Source: Bacillus sp. NP157 (GTDB lineage Bacteria > Pseudomonadota > Gammaproteobacteria > Xanthomonadales > Rhodanobacteraceae). Taken from it: a DNA stretch of 64,000 nt. The stretch is taken from contig CP076546.1 of assembly GCA_018889975.1 (NCBI GenBank), forward strand, positions 4,402,501 to 4,466,500. The letters are read 5' to 3'. The position numbers were made by a program, and so were the translations under genes. The notes below the pieces were generated by a model. That model did no database searches, had not been told where the DNA came from, and saw only the letters and a program-made list of their open reading frames with translations. Below, piece by piece: positions 56,907 to 64,000 of the stretch. Position 1 is the stretch's first letter. Each line of letters starts with the position of its first letter.

Positions 56907-57833
56907 TCAGTAGATCTTCGGCTCGCCCGGCGGCCGGGTCTTGAAGCGCTTGTGCACCCACAGGTATTGCTCGGGCGCTTCGCGCACCATCTGCTCGATC
57001 TGCGCGTTGACGCGCGCGGTGTCGGCCGCGGCATCGTCCGACGGGATGCCTTCCATCGGGGCACCCAGGCGCATGGCATAGCCTGAATCGCCGGGCAGTC
57101 GGCGGTGGTAGAAAGGAATGACCACGGCACCGGACAGGCGGGCGAGGTGGTGGGTCGCGGTGATCGTCGCCGCACGTACGCCGAAGAACGGCACGAACAC
57201 ATTGTCCTTGCTGCGCATGTCCTGGTCGGGCGCATACCACAGCGTGCCGCCGGCTTTCAGGTAACGCACCGTGCCGCGGATGTCGTCCTTCTCGAACATC
57301 GCCGCGGCGTAGTGCAGGCGCGAGCGCAGCACGGCGAACTCGAACACGTCCGAATCCATCCGCCGGTACATGCCGGCGATGCGGATCCGTTGCGACACCA
57401 GCCGCGCGCACAGCTCCAGGTGCGAGAAATGGCCGCCGACCAACAGCACGCCGCGGCCGGCGGCACGGGCCGCCTCGAGGTGTTCCAGCCCTTCGACGGT
57501 GACCGGCACTTTGGCGATGGCGCGGTCCGAGCCCATCCAGCCCAGCGCGAACTCGGCCAGCATCATGCCGACGTCGCACAGGTTCGCGCGCACCAGCGCC
57601 TTCTGCTGTTCGGGATCGAGCTCGGGGAAGCACAGCGCGATGTTGGTGGCGGCGATCCGCCGGCGCTCGCGGTTGAGGTGCAGGGCGAGCCGCCCGGCGA
57701 GCCGGCCCAGGCCCATCAGCCAGCGGAAGGGCAGGTGGGCGATCAGCCAGATGACGCCGACACCCAGCCACGCCGGCCAGTTCCGCGGCGCGAGCAGGCT
57801 TCGGGTCAGGGCGGGGCGGGGCATACCGGGCAT
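56907..57833 (-). CDS. LpxL/HtrB-like lipid A acyltransferase
   Basis: This 308-residue protein has a membrane anchor near residues 18-38 and the acyltransferase motif GGHFSHLEL (HxxxxE), followed by RRMDSDVFE and GTLWYAPDQDMRSKDNVFVPFFG as in LpxL/LpxM enzymes. It adds a secondary acyl chain to lipid A. Whether LpxL or LpxM-like is not decided. It is divergent from waaA with about 65 bases between starts. Confidence 0.91.
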   Translation of the reverse strand: MPGMPRPALTRSLLAPRNWPAWLGVGVIWLIAHLPFRWLMGLGRLAGRLALHLNRERRRIAATNIALCFPELDPEQQKALVRANLCDVGMMLAEFALGWMGSDRAIAKVPVTVEGLEHLEAARAAGRGVLLVGGHFSHLELCARLVSQRIRIAGMYRRMDSDVFEFAVLRSRLHYAAAMFEKDDIRGTVRYLKAGGTLWYAPDQDMRSKDNVFVPFFGVRAATITATHHLARLSGAVVIPFYHRRLPGDSGYAMRLGAPMEGIPSDDAAADTARVNAQIEQMVREAPEQYLWVHKRFKTRPPGEPKIY

Positions 57834-57898
57834 GGCCGGCCATTGTAGCGGAGTGGGGCGGCTATACTGCCCGGCCACCGACGAATCCCGGGGAACGC

Positions 57899-59170
57899 GT
57901 GCTGCTGCGCCTGCTCTACAACCTGGCCATGTACCTGTTCACCCCGCTGGTGATGCTGCGCCTGATCGGCCGCGGCATGCGCTACGGCGATTACCACGTG
58001 CGCTGGCGCGAGCGCTTCGGCAGCTTCCGCGAGCCCCGGCTGGCGGGATGCCTGTGGGTCCACGCCGTGTCGGTGGGCGAGGTCAACGCCGCCGAGCCGC
58101 TGGTGAAGGCGCTGATGGAGGCCTATCCGCGCGCCCCGATGCTGGTCACCACGGTGACGCCTACCGGTTCGGAGCGGGTCCGCCAGCTGTTCGGCGATTC
58201 GGTCCACAGCGTCTACCTGCCCTACGACCTGCCGTTCGCCGTGAAGCGCTTCCTGCGTAACACCCGGCCGCGGCTGGCGGTGATCGTCGAGACCGAGATC
58301 TGGCCGAACCTGTACTTCGCCTGCCGCCGGCACGGCATCCCCCTGCTGATCGCGAATGCGCGGCTTTCCGAGCGCTCGCTCCGCGGCTATGCACGGATGA
58401 GCTCGCTGGTCCGCCGCGCCCTGCGCTGCGTCAGCCACATCGCCGCGCAGTCGCGCACCGACGCGGCGCGCTACCGCCTGCTCGGTGCCGAGCCCAGCCA
58501 GCTCACCGTCTGCGGCAACCTCAAGTTCGACATGCCGGTGCCCAGCGCGGCGCTGGAGGCCGGTACCGCGATGCGCGAAGCCTGGGGCCAGGGCCGCCCG
58601 GTGTGGATCGCCGCCAGCACGCACGAGGGCGAGGAGATGTGTGTGTTCGAGGCACACACCGAGGTGATGCGCCGGTTGCCCGATGCGCTGCTACTGATCG
58701 CGCCGCGCCACCCGGAACGCTTCAAGGCCGTGGAGGCCTCGGTGCGCAGCCTCGGCTTCAACGTCGCCACGCGTAGCGCCGACGGCGTGCCGGGCCACAA
58801 CACGCAGTGCTTCGTCATCGACTCGATGGGTGAGCTGCTGCGCTTCTTCGCCGCGTCCGACGTGGCGTTCGTCGGTGGCAGCCTCGTCTCCATCGGCGGG
58901 CACAACGTGCTCGAGCCCGCCGCGCTGGGCAAGCCCGTGCTGGTGGGGCCGTACACCTTCAACTTCGAAGAAATCACCCAGGCCCTGCTCGACGAGAGCG
59001 GCGGCCAGCGGGTCAAGGACGGCACCGAGCTGGGCGCCGAGGTCTTGTCACTGCTGCGCGATGGTACGCGCCGCGCGGCGATGGGTGCCGCCGCGAGGCG
59101 CGTGTTCGAGAGCGAGCGGGGCTCGGTCGGCAAGGTGATGAAGCTGGTGGATAAACTGCTACAGGAGTAG
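57899..59170 (+). CDS. waaA: Kdo transferase (lipid IVA)
   Basis: This 423-residue enzyme adds Kdo to lipid IVA. Key parts are VHAVSVGEVNAAEPLVKAL, the TTVTPTGSERV region with the acceptor-binding residues, ETEIWPNLYF, and the C-terminal GGSLVSIGGHNVLEPAALGKPVLVGP Kdo-binding loop. It starts with GTG and has one N-terminal membrane helix. It faces the acyltransferase gene, so both likely share a regulatory region. Confidence 0.96.
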   Translation: MLLRLLYNLAMYLFTPLVMLRLIGRGMRYGDYHVRWRERFGSFREPRLAGCLWVHAVSVGEVNAAEPLVKALMEAYPRAPMLVTTVTPTGSERVRQLFGDSVHSVYLPYDLPFAVKRFLRNTRPRLAVIVETEIWPNLYFACRRHGIPLLIANARLSERSLRGYARMSSLVRRALRCVSHIAAQSRTDAARYRLLGAEPSQLTVCGNLKFDMPVPSAALEAGTAMREAWGQGRPVWIAASTHEGEEMCVFEAHTEVMRRLPDALLLIAPRHPERFKAVEASVRSLGFNVATRSADGVPGHNTQCFVIDSMGELLRFFAASDVAFVGGSLVSIGGHNVLEPAALGKPVLVGPYTFNFEEITQALLDESGGQRVKDGTELGAEVLSLLRDGTRRAAMGAAARRVFESERGSVGKVMKLVDKLLQE

Positions 59171-59177
59171 CGGTGGC

Positions 59178-59774
59178 TTAGTCCATGTAGGGGGACGCGC
59201 CCACCGCGGAGTTGCACGAGAAGCGTGCCTCCACCTTCGTTTCGCCGTTGGCGCGCGGCACGCCATACGCAAAGCTGGCGAAGCGCACGCGCCGGCCGGC
59301 GTCGGCGCATGTCTGGTGGATGTGTGCCGTGATGGCCCCATGGGCGGCTCGCAGCGGCCCGGTGGCTTCGACCATGCCCGGCCTGGGCGGCATGCCGTTG
59401 CCGATGACCGGCGTGACAACGGGCGCGGGCGCATCGCCGACCGTGAGGTTCCCGGCATCGCCCATCAGATGACACGTGGCATAGCCGCTCATGCGCACTG
59501 CACCTTCGCGGGTGTCGAACTGGCTGCGCTTGGCGCCGTCGTGATACTCGGAGAGGACGCCATCGCGGTCATCGCATGCGGCCAGCATGGCGCGCCACAG
59601 GGCGCTGGCCACCTCGGCGTGGGGCGTGCCGAGGCGTGCTTTCTGCAGGATGTCGATCTCGATGGCGGAGACTGGCGCATGGCCGCTGACGCGCGGCGCG
59701 CTCGTGGCGACGGCGACGGCGGGAAGGGCGGCGAGCGTGAGGGCGAGCGAAAGGGCAAGACGGGATGAGGTCAT
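59178..59774 (-). CDS. Secreted protein of unknown function
   Basis: This 198-residue protein has a signal peptide (LALSLALTLAALPAVAVA, cleavage near residue 24). The mature part has three cysteines that could pair, at CDDRDG, ATCHLMGD and TCADAGRR, plus CNSAVG near the end. I recognise no named family. A terminator lies about 190 bases upstream in its leader region. Confidence 0.6.
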   Translation of the reverse strand: MTSSRLALSLALTLAALPAVAVATSAPRVSGHAPVSAIEIDILQKARLGTPHAEVASALWRAMLAACDDRDGVLSEYHDGAKRSQFDTREGAVRMSGYATCHLMGDAGNLTVGDAPAPVVTPVIGNGMPPRPGMVEATGPLRAAHGAITAHIHQTCADAGRRVRFASFAYGVPRANGETKVEARFSCNSAVGASPYMD

Positions 59775-59962
59775 CGGATTCTTCCTTGGGGTCGTGGCGC
59801 ACGAGGGTCCGCTCGTGCGGTGGGTCCCAGGCCACCGGTTTGGCCTGGCGAGGTCATTCTGCCGAAGCTTGTTGCGACTTGAAGTACGCGCATGCCGGGG
59901 GCATGCGTCAGTGAATCGGCTGCCGCGCTGTGGGCTGAACGCTACACGCTGGCGTCATGGCC

Positions 59963-59992
59963 AAAAAAAACGGCCCTTCCGGGCCGTTTTTT
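59963..59992. terminator. Bidirectional Rho-independent terminator
   Basis: ACGGCCC-TTCC-GGGCCGT forms a perfect stem with eight A on one side and six T on the other. On the minus strand it terminates tolC, whose stop lies 23 bases away. Confidence 0.92.
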
Positions 59993-60014
59993 CTAACGCT
60001 TAACCATTCACGCT

Positions 60015-61400
60015 TCACTGAAGCAACGAATTCACCGCTTCCAGGTCCTTCACGTCGACCGTGCCGGCGCTCTGCTTCAACAGCAGCTTGTCGAGCACGA
60101 ACTGGTGGCGGGACTGCGAGTAGTCGCTCAGCGCGGAGGTCAGGTTCTGCTGGGCGATCAGCACGTCGACGATGGTGCGCGTGCCGACTTCGAAACCGGC
60201 CTGGGTCGCGTCACGCGCGCTTTCGGCGGATTCCACGGCGGCCTTGGTCGCTTCCACCTTGCTGATGCCGGCCACCACCGAGCGATAGTAGTTCAGCGTG
60301 TCGCGAACCACCTGGCGACGGGTGGATTCCAGCGAATCCTGCGCCGCATCGCGCTGGTAGATCGACTGGCGGACGCGCGACTGCGTGGCGCCACCGGAGA
60401 AGATCGGCACGTTGAGGGTCAGGCCCACCGAGGTGGCACCGCGACCGTTACCGGACAGCGCGCTGGAGCCCGCCGTGCCGGTGCCGGCGCCGGCGTTCTG
60501 GTACCACGTCGAGCTCTTGCTGTAGCCCACGGACGCATCGACGGTCGGCAGGTGGCCTGCACGGGCGGACGAAATGCTGTGCTCGGCCGAGTCGACGTTG
60601 TACTGCGCGGCGATCACGGTCGGGTTCGACTTCACGGCTTCCGAGACCCAGGCCTTGGCGTCGTTCGGCGAGGGCGGATCCATCGGCAGCTGCTCGCGCA
60701 GCTTCTTCAGGTTGTCCGCCGGCTGGCCGGTGATCTGGGTCAGGGCTTCGCGCGAGTCGGCGAGAGTGTTCTCTGCCGTGATGACGGAGGCAACCGCCGT
60801 GTCGTGCTGGGCCTTGGCGTCCTGCACGTCGGTGATCGCCGACAGGCCGACGTCGAAGCGCTGCTGCGCCTGTTCCAGCTGACGGGCCAGGGCCTGCTCG
60901 TTGGCCTTGGCGAAGGTCAGGGCGTCGTCGTTGGTCAGCACCTGGAAATAGGCGGTGGCCACGCGGGTCGACAGGGCCTGCAGCGCGGCGTCGTAGGTCG
61001 CGTTCTGCGAGTCGGACGACGAGCGGGCGGCCTTCACGTCAGCGTACTTGCTGAAGTCCACGACGCTCTGGGTGACCGTGGCGCTCAGCTCGCGGGTGCG
61101 CGTATGGCCGATATCGCTCGAATAGCCGACGATCGTCTGGTTGTCCGCGCCATAGATCGGCTGGCGGGTCGGGCCGGCCGGGTCGCTCTGGTTGAGGCTC
61201 AGCTGGGCGTTGACCTGGGGCAGCAGCAGGGCGCGTGCCTGCGTGACGCCCTCACCGGTCGCCAGGCGGGTGGAATCCGCCTGCGACAGCACCGGATCGT
61301 TGGCCCGGGCCTGGCGATAGGCGTCGAGCAAGTCTTCTGCGTGGCTTGCGAACGGTGTCGCTGCCAGGGCCAGCGCGACGGTGAGGAGCTTCAAGCGCAT
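60015..61400 (-). CDS. tolC: TolC-family outer-membrane channel
   Basis: This 461-residue protein has a signal peptide (AATPFASHAEDLL) and two repeated coiled-coil halves typical of TolC: DAYRQARANDPVLSQADS and LNYYRSVVAGISKVEATKAAVESAESARDATQAGFEVGTRTIVDVL. The second has the FEVGTRTIVDVL signature. Length fits the secretion/efflux channel. It lies 36 bases after pcm in the same direction. Confidence 0.95.
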   Translation of the reverse strand: MRLKLLTVALALAATPFASHAEDLLDAYRQARANDPVLSQADSTRLATGEGVTQARALLLPQVNAQLSLNQSDPAGPTRQPIYGADNQTIVGYSSDIGHTRTRELSATVTQSVVDFSKYADVKAARSSSDSQNATYDAALQALSTRVATAYFQVLTNDDALTFAKANEQALARQLEQAQQRFDVGLSAITDVQDAKAQHDTAVASVITAENTLADSREALTQITGQPADNLKKLREQLPMDPPSPNDAKAWVSEAVKSNPTVIAAQYNVDSAEHSISSARAGHLPTVDASVGYSKSSTWYQNAGAGTGTAGSSALSGNGRGATSVGLTLNVPIFSGGATQSRVRQSIYQRDAAQDSLESTRRQVVRDTLNYYRSVVAGISKVEATKAAVESAESARDATQAGFEVGTRTIVDVLIAQQNLTSALSDYSQSRHQFVLDKLLLKQSAGTVDVKDLEAVNSLLQ

Positions 61401-61435
61401 GGTTTCGCCTCGTGGGTGATGGGGATCTTGGGGAG

Positions 61436-62095
61436 TCAGAGCACGAAGCGCTTTACCGGCGCAGCATGCGCCAGGTAAGGAAGGTCCGTTTCAAACAGGG
61501 ATTCCTCGCGGAAGCGACCCTCGCCCTCGTGGGTGAGGAGCACGGCCGTCTGCGCCGGCGAATCGCCGCGCACCACGAACATGCGACCGCCCGGCTTCAG
61601 CCAGCGGACGAACTTCGCGGGGATCTCGTGCACCGCGCCGGTGACCACGACGACGTCGAAAACGCCGGCCGGCACGTAACCGTTGACGGCCTCGGCGGTC
61701 TCCACCGTGGCGTTGGCGACGCCCGCGGCGGCCAGGCGCTGGCGCGCGGCGTCCACGAAGTCGGCATGCATGTCGATGCTGGTGACCTTGCCGGCCAGGT
61801 TGGCAAGGCAGGCGGTCAGGTAGCCCGAACCGGTGCCGATCTCGAGCACTTCGTCGGTCTTGTTCAGGGCGATGGCCTGCAGGACGCGACCTTCGATGAC
61901 CGGCTTCATCATCACTTCGTCGTGGCCCAGCGGCAGGTTCAGGTCGGCGAACGCCACGTTGCGGTGGGCCGGCGCGACGAAATCTTCGCGGCGGATGGCC
62001 TTCAGCGTGTCGAGGACCGAGTACTCAAGGACCTCCCAGGGGCGGACCTGGTTCTCGACCATGTTCTGGCGGGCCTGCTCGAAATTCATCGCCAT
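61436..62095 (-). CDS. pcm: Protein-L-isoaspartate O-methyltransferase
   Basis: This 219-residue PIMT repairs isoaspartyl damage using SAM. It has the N-terminal MVENQVRPWEVLE motif, the LEIGTGSGYLTACLANL SAM loop and VFDVVVVTGAVHEIPA. ATG at 62095 or 62089 is possible; a TTG further upstream is less likely. In this group pcm often precedes tolC. Confidence 0.93.
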   Translation of the reverse strand: MAMNFEQARQNMVENQVRPWEVLEYSVLDTLKAIRREDFVAPAHRNVAFADLNLPLGHDEVMMKPVIEGRVLQAIALNKTDEVLEIGTGSGYLTACLANLAGKVTSIDMHADFVDAARQRLAAAGVANATVETAEAVNGYVPAGVFDVVVVTGAVHEIPAKFVRWLKPGGRMFVVRGDSPAQTAVLLTHEGEGRFREESLFETDLPYLAHAAPVKRFVL

Positions 62096-62451
62096 GGTGT
62101 TCAATCCCGTACGAAAAGCTGGAAAAAGGTTCGAAAGGATAAGCGGTTAGGGCCGTTTTTCCCAATGTGTAAAGGCTGCGGTGCCGGTGCGCCCCCGCGA
62201 AGTGCCGGAAGTCACCGGACGGGCCTGACGGAAGTCATGCCCCTCGGGCCACACCCCCACGCCGGCTGAACGGCAGGTGGGACGGGGCCCGGGCCACCAT
62301 GGAGACCGCGGCACGCGGCCCCACATCATTCTAAGGTAGGACGGCGGTTCCGCTCCTGTATCCAGTTGTCGCGTCCAAGACGCAACACACTGGAAATAAC
62401 TGAACCGCTGCGTATAATAAAGTCATAACTTTTGTTTGTGAAGGTGCAGCC
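62096..62451. other. Intergenic region with GC-rich palindromes
   Basis: No gene is supported. The centre (about 62170-62335) is very GC-rich, with GGGGCCCGGGCC and CCGCGGCACGCGG palindromes and two GGAAGTCA repeats about 30 bases apart, so it may form a structured leader or a small RNA. I cannot match it to a known RNA family. The right end holds the TetR promoter. Confidence 0.45.
62391..62418 (+). promoter_or_regulatory. Likely promoter of the TetR gene
   Basis: A perfect -10 box TATAAT at 62413-62418 is 34 bases before the ATG. A weak -35 (TGGAAA) lies 16 bases upstream of it. This is the clearest sigma-70 -10 in the region. Confidence 0.6.
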
Positions 62452-63108
62452 ATGAACGCCAGCCCGAAAATGAAGACCCAGGGCCCGGGGCGTCCGAAAG
62501 ACATGGAGAAGCGCGCGGCTATCCTGGATGCCGCCAAGGCGCTCTTCACGCAGGGCGGCTTCGCGGGTACCAGCATGGACGCCGTCGCCGCTTCCGCCGG
62601 CGTCTCCAAGCTCACCGTTTACAGCCATTTCGGCGACAAGGACAACCTTTTCCGCGAGGTTATCCGCGCGCACGTGCAGGAACGCCTGCCCGACGACCTG
62701 TTCGACTTCAGCAGCGGCGCCGACATCCGGGCGACGCTGACCGCCATCGCCAGCCGCCATGCGGCGATGGAAACCAACACGGAATCGGTCGGCACCTTCC
62801 GCGCCATCCTCTCCGACTGCCAGTCCGGCGGTAATCCCCGCTTTGGCCGGCTTGTCTGGGAAGAGGGTCCGGTGCGCATGCACAAGCTGATGAGCCGCCT
62901 GCTCGGCGACGCGGTCGAACGCGGCCAGCTGGACATCGCCGACGTCAGCCGCGCCACCACCCAGTTCCTGGCCCTGCTCAAGGGCGACCTGCTCATTCGC
63001 CGCCTGTTCGGTTGCGAAGACTGCGCCGTGCAGTTTGCCGAGGAAGTGAACAACAACGCCCTCGCGGCGGTTGAGATGTTCATGCGCGCCTACGGGCCGA
63101 GGGCGTAA
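62452..63108 (+). CDS. TetR/AcrR-family regulator
   Basis: This 218-residue repressor has an N-terminal HTH (KAAILDAAKALFTQGGF, TSMDAVAASAGVSKLTVYSHFGDKDNLF) and a C-terminal TetR_C-like ligand domain. It is divergent from pcm-tolC across 356 bases and is a candidate regulator of TolC-dependent efflux. Ligand unknown. Confidence 0.92.
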   Translation: MNASPKMKTQGPGRPKDMEKRAAILDAAKALFTQGGFAGTSMDAVAASAGVSKLTVYSHFGDKDNLFREVIRAHVQERLPDDLFDFSSGADIRATLTAIASRHAAMETNTESVGTFRAILSDCQSGGNPRFGRLVWEEGPVRMHKLMSRLLGDAVERGQLDIADVSRATTQFLALLKGDLLIRRLFGCEDCAVQFAEEVNNNALAAVEMFMRAYGPRA

Positions 63109-63188
63109 CAACGCCCTTCACCCGGCCTTCCCGGGTCGCGCCATAACGTTTCGCCATTCCCTACCCAACTCCTCCAGGAGCACAGGCA

Positions 63189-63761
63189 ATGGCTGCAACG
63201 AAACCCTTCGTCACCGATATTGAGAACATCCGGAAGCGTGCGCGCGAGCACATCGACAACGGTGCCGTCACCGCAGGCTATCGTGGCGACCGCGAAACGG
63301 TGATCAAGCTGCTCAACGAAGCGCTCGCGACCGAGATCGTCTGCGTGCTGCGCTACAAGTACCACTACTACATGGCGCCGGGCATCCACTCGCAGAGCGT
63401 GAAGTCCGAGTTCCTCGAACACGCAAACGAAGAGCAGGTGCATGCCGACCGCATCGCGGAGCGCATCACCCAGCTCGATGGCACGCCGAATTTCAACCCG
63501 GAAGGCCTGCTTTCGCGTAGCCACGCGGATTACGTCGAGGGCGTCGACCTGATCGACATGATCAAGGAAGACCTCGTCGCCGAGCGCATCGCGATCGACA
63601 GCTACCGCGAGATCATCACCTACATCGGCGACGACGATCCGACCACGCGCCGGATCATGGAAGACATCCTCGCGCAGGAAGAAGAGCACGCCGAAGACAT
63701 GGCGACCCTGCTCGAGAACCTGGGCAAGAAGGGCGAGATCGCGGCACCGGCTCCGCGCTGA
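63189..63761 (+). CDS. Ferritin-like (bacterioferritin/Dps-like) protein
   Basis: This 190-residue four-helix protein has LLNEALATEIVCVLRYKYHYYM and FLEHANEEQVHADRIAERI in the first helices and DLVAERIAIDSYREIITYIG, ILAQEEEHAEDM in the last. The Glu/His ligands of a di-iron centre are present. It resembles the small bacterioferritin-like proteins of xanthomonads. A strong AGGAG ribosome-binding site precedes the ATG. Confidence 0.88.
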   Translation: MAATKPFVTDIENIRKRAREHIDNGAVTAGYRGDRETVIKLLNEALATEIVCVLRYKYHYYMAPGIHSQSVKSEFLEHANEEQVHADRIAERITQLDGTPNFNPEGLLSRSHADYVEGVDLIDMIKEDLVAERIAIDSYREIITYIGDDDPTTRRIMEDILAQEEEHAEDMATLLENLGKKGEIAAPAPR

Positions 63762-63805
63762 TTGGGTAAGCTGGCGGCCACCGCTCGTTTCGGAGAAGGA
63801 TCATC

Positions 63806-64000
63806 ATGAACGCGACCGCCACCCCCACGCCTGCGCCGCGCCGACGTCGTCGCCCGCTCAGCCTGCTCATCGCCGTGCCGCTCGCGGTGCTGGTGCTGTT
63901 GCTGCTCTTCTTTATGTGGTGGTGGGACAAGGAGCCGGAGCAGTTCGACCCGCTGCCGGTGACCACGGCGCACATGAAGGAGATCGGCCGGCCGGTGAGC
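63806..64000 (+). CDS. Membrane protein, N-terminal part (possibly DUF2333)
   Basis: The first 65 residues run off the window. They hold a basic, Pro-rich start, a strong membrane helix (LLIAVPLAVLVLLLLFF) and then WWWDKEPEQFD. The W..EP.F pattern recalls DUF2333 proteins, but this is only a suggestion. GGAGAAGGA precedes the ATG. Confidence 0.5.
   Translation, partial: MNATATPTPAPRRRRRPLSLLIAVPLAVLVLLLLFFMWWWDKEPEQFDPLPVTTAHMKEIGRPVS

Noticed and set aside
62147-62329. A 60-codon minus-strand frame before pcm
   Set aside because: Very Pro/Arg/Gly-rich with no ribosome-binding site, as expected from GC-rich palindromic DNA.
62160-62340. Signal-recognition-particle RNA or a riboswitch in the pcm-TetR gap
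   Set aside because: The SRP GGTCAGGTCCGGAAGGAAGCA core is absent and no riboswitch consensus was found.

Overview
The window is a high-GC gammaproteobacterial chromosome segment. A zapA-6S RNA-ygfA block, a ZapB-like small protein of the TIGR02449 type, a Xanthomonas/Caulobacter-type TonB-dependent receptor and many GTAG-type REP hairpins point to the Lysobacterales (Xanthomonadales), probably a Rhodanobacteraceae member such as Luteibacter, Dyella or Rhodanobacter. The family is inferred from gene order and gene families, not from a marker-gene comparison.

Region by region. 1-6532: the end of a DUF433/DUF5615 toxin-antitoxin pair, then a four-gene SMC-type Wadjet/MksBEFG-like system (kleisin, MukE-like, SMC ATPase, TOPRIM protein) in overlapping frames directly behind folE. 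6535-17924: housekeeping genes (folE, rmuC, rpiA, EVE protein, ygfA, 6S RNA, zapA, zapB-like, UPF0149, pepP, pepQ, PilZ, DUF1631). 17925-18846: a gene-free cluster of REP hairpins and two REP-flanked modules with terminal inverted repeats. 18847-22770: hemW-rdgB-GNAT-rph, divergent from yicC. 22888-24124: a lower-GC two-gene insert with a DUF6932 nucleotidyltransferase-like protein and an unknown partner. 24348-38272: an accessory and envelope block with periplasmic proteins, a TonB-dependent receptor, a P1-nuclease-like protein, an LprI-like protein, a penicillin-acylase-like enzyme, an amidohydrolase, an SDR/AraC divergent pair and three GYF_2 membrane paralogues. 38382-42518: gmk followed by the mlaFEDCB phospholipid-transport operon. 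42519-43533: a second REP/module cluster, arranged as the inverse of the first. 43534-49773: mlaA, rpoZ, spoT, ridA, recG. 49758-62095: ELM1-like protein, nitroreductase, YceI, a zinc-finger protein and an LPS-assembly group (GT4, O-antigen-ligase-like, GT2, VirK-like, LpxL-like, WaaA), then tolC and pcm. 62452-64000: a TetR regulator, a ferritin-like protein and the start of a membrane protein.

How the genes work together. The envelope theme is strong. Mla proteins keep outer-membrane asymmetry, LpxL/WaaA and the glycosyltransferases build LPS, and TolC and the TonB receptor are outer-membrane conduits. The stringent-response and nucleotide genes (gmk, rpoZ, spoT) usually lie next to yicC; here about 15.6 kb of accessory DNA separates yicC from gmk, and the mla block and a repeat cluster separate gmk from rpoZ.

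The best candidates for new biology are the folE-linked SMC/TOPRIM operon, the DUF6932 two-gene unit, and the four REP-bounded modules.
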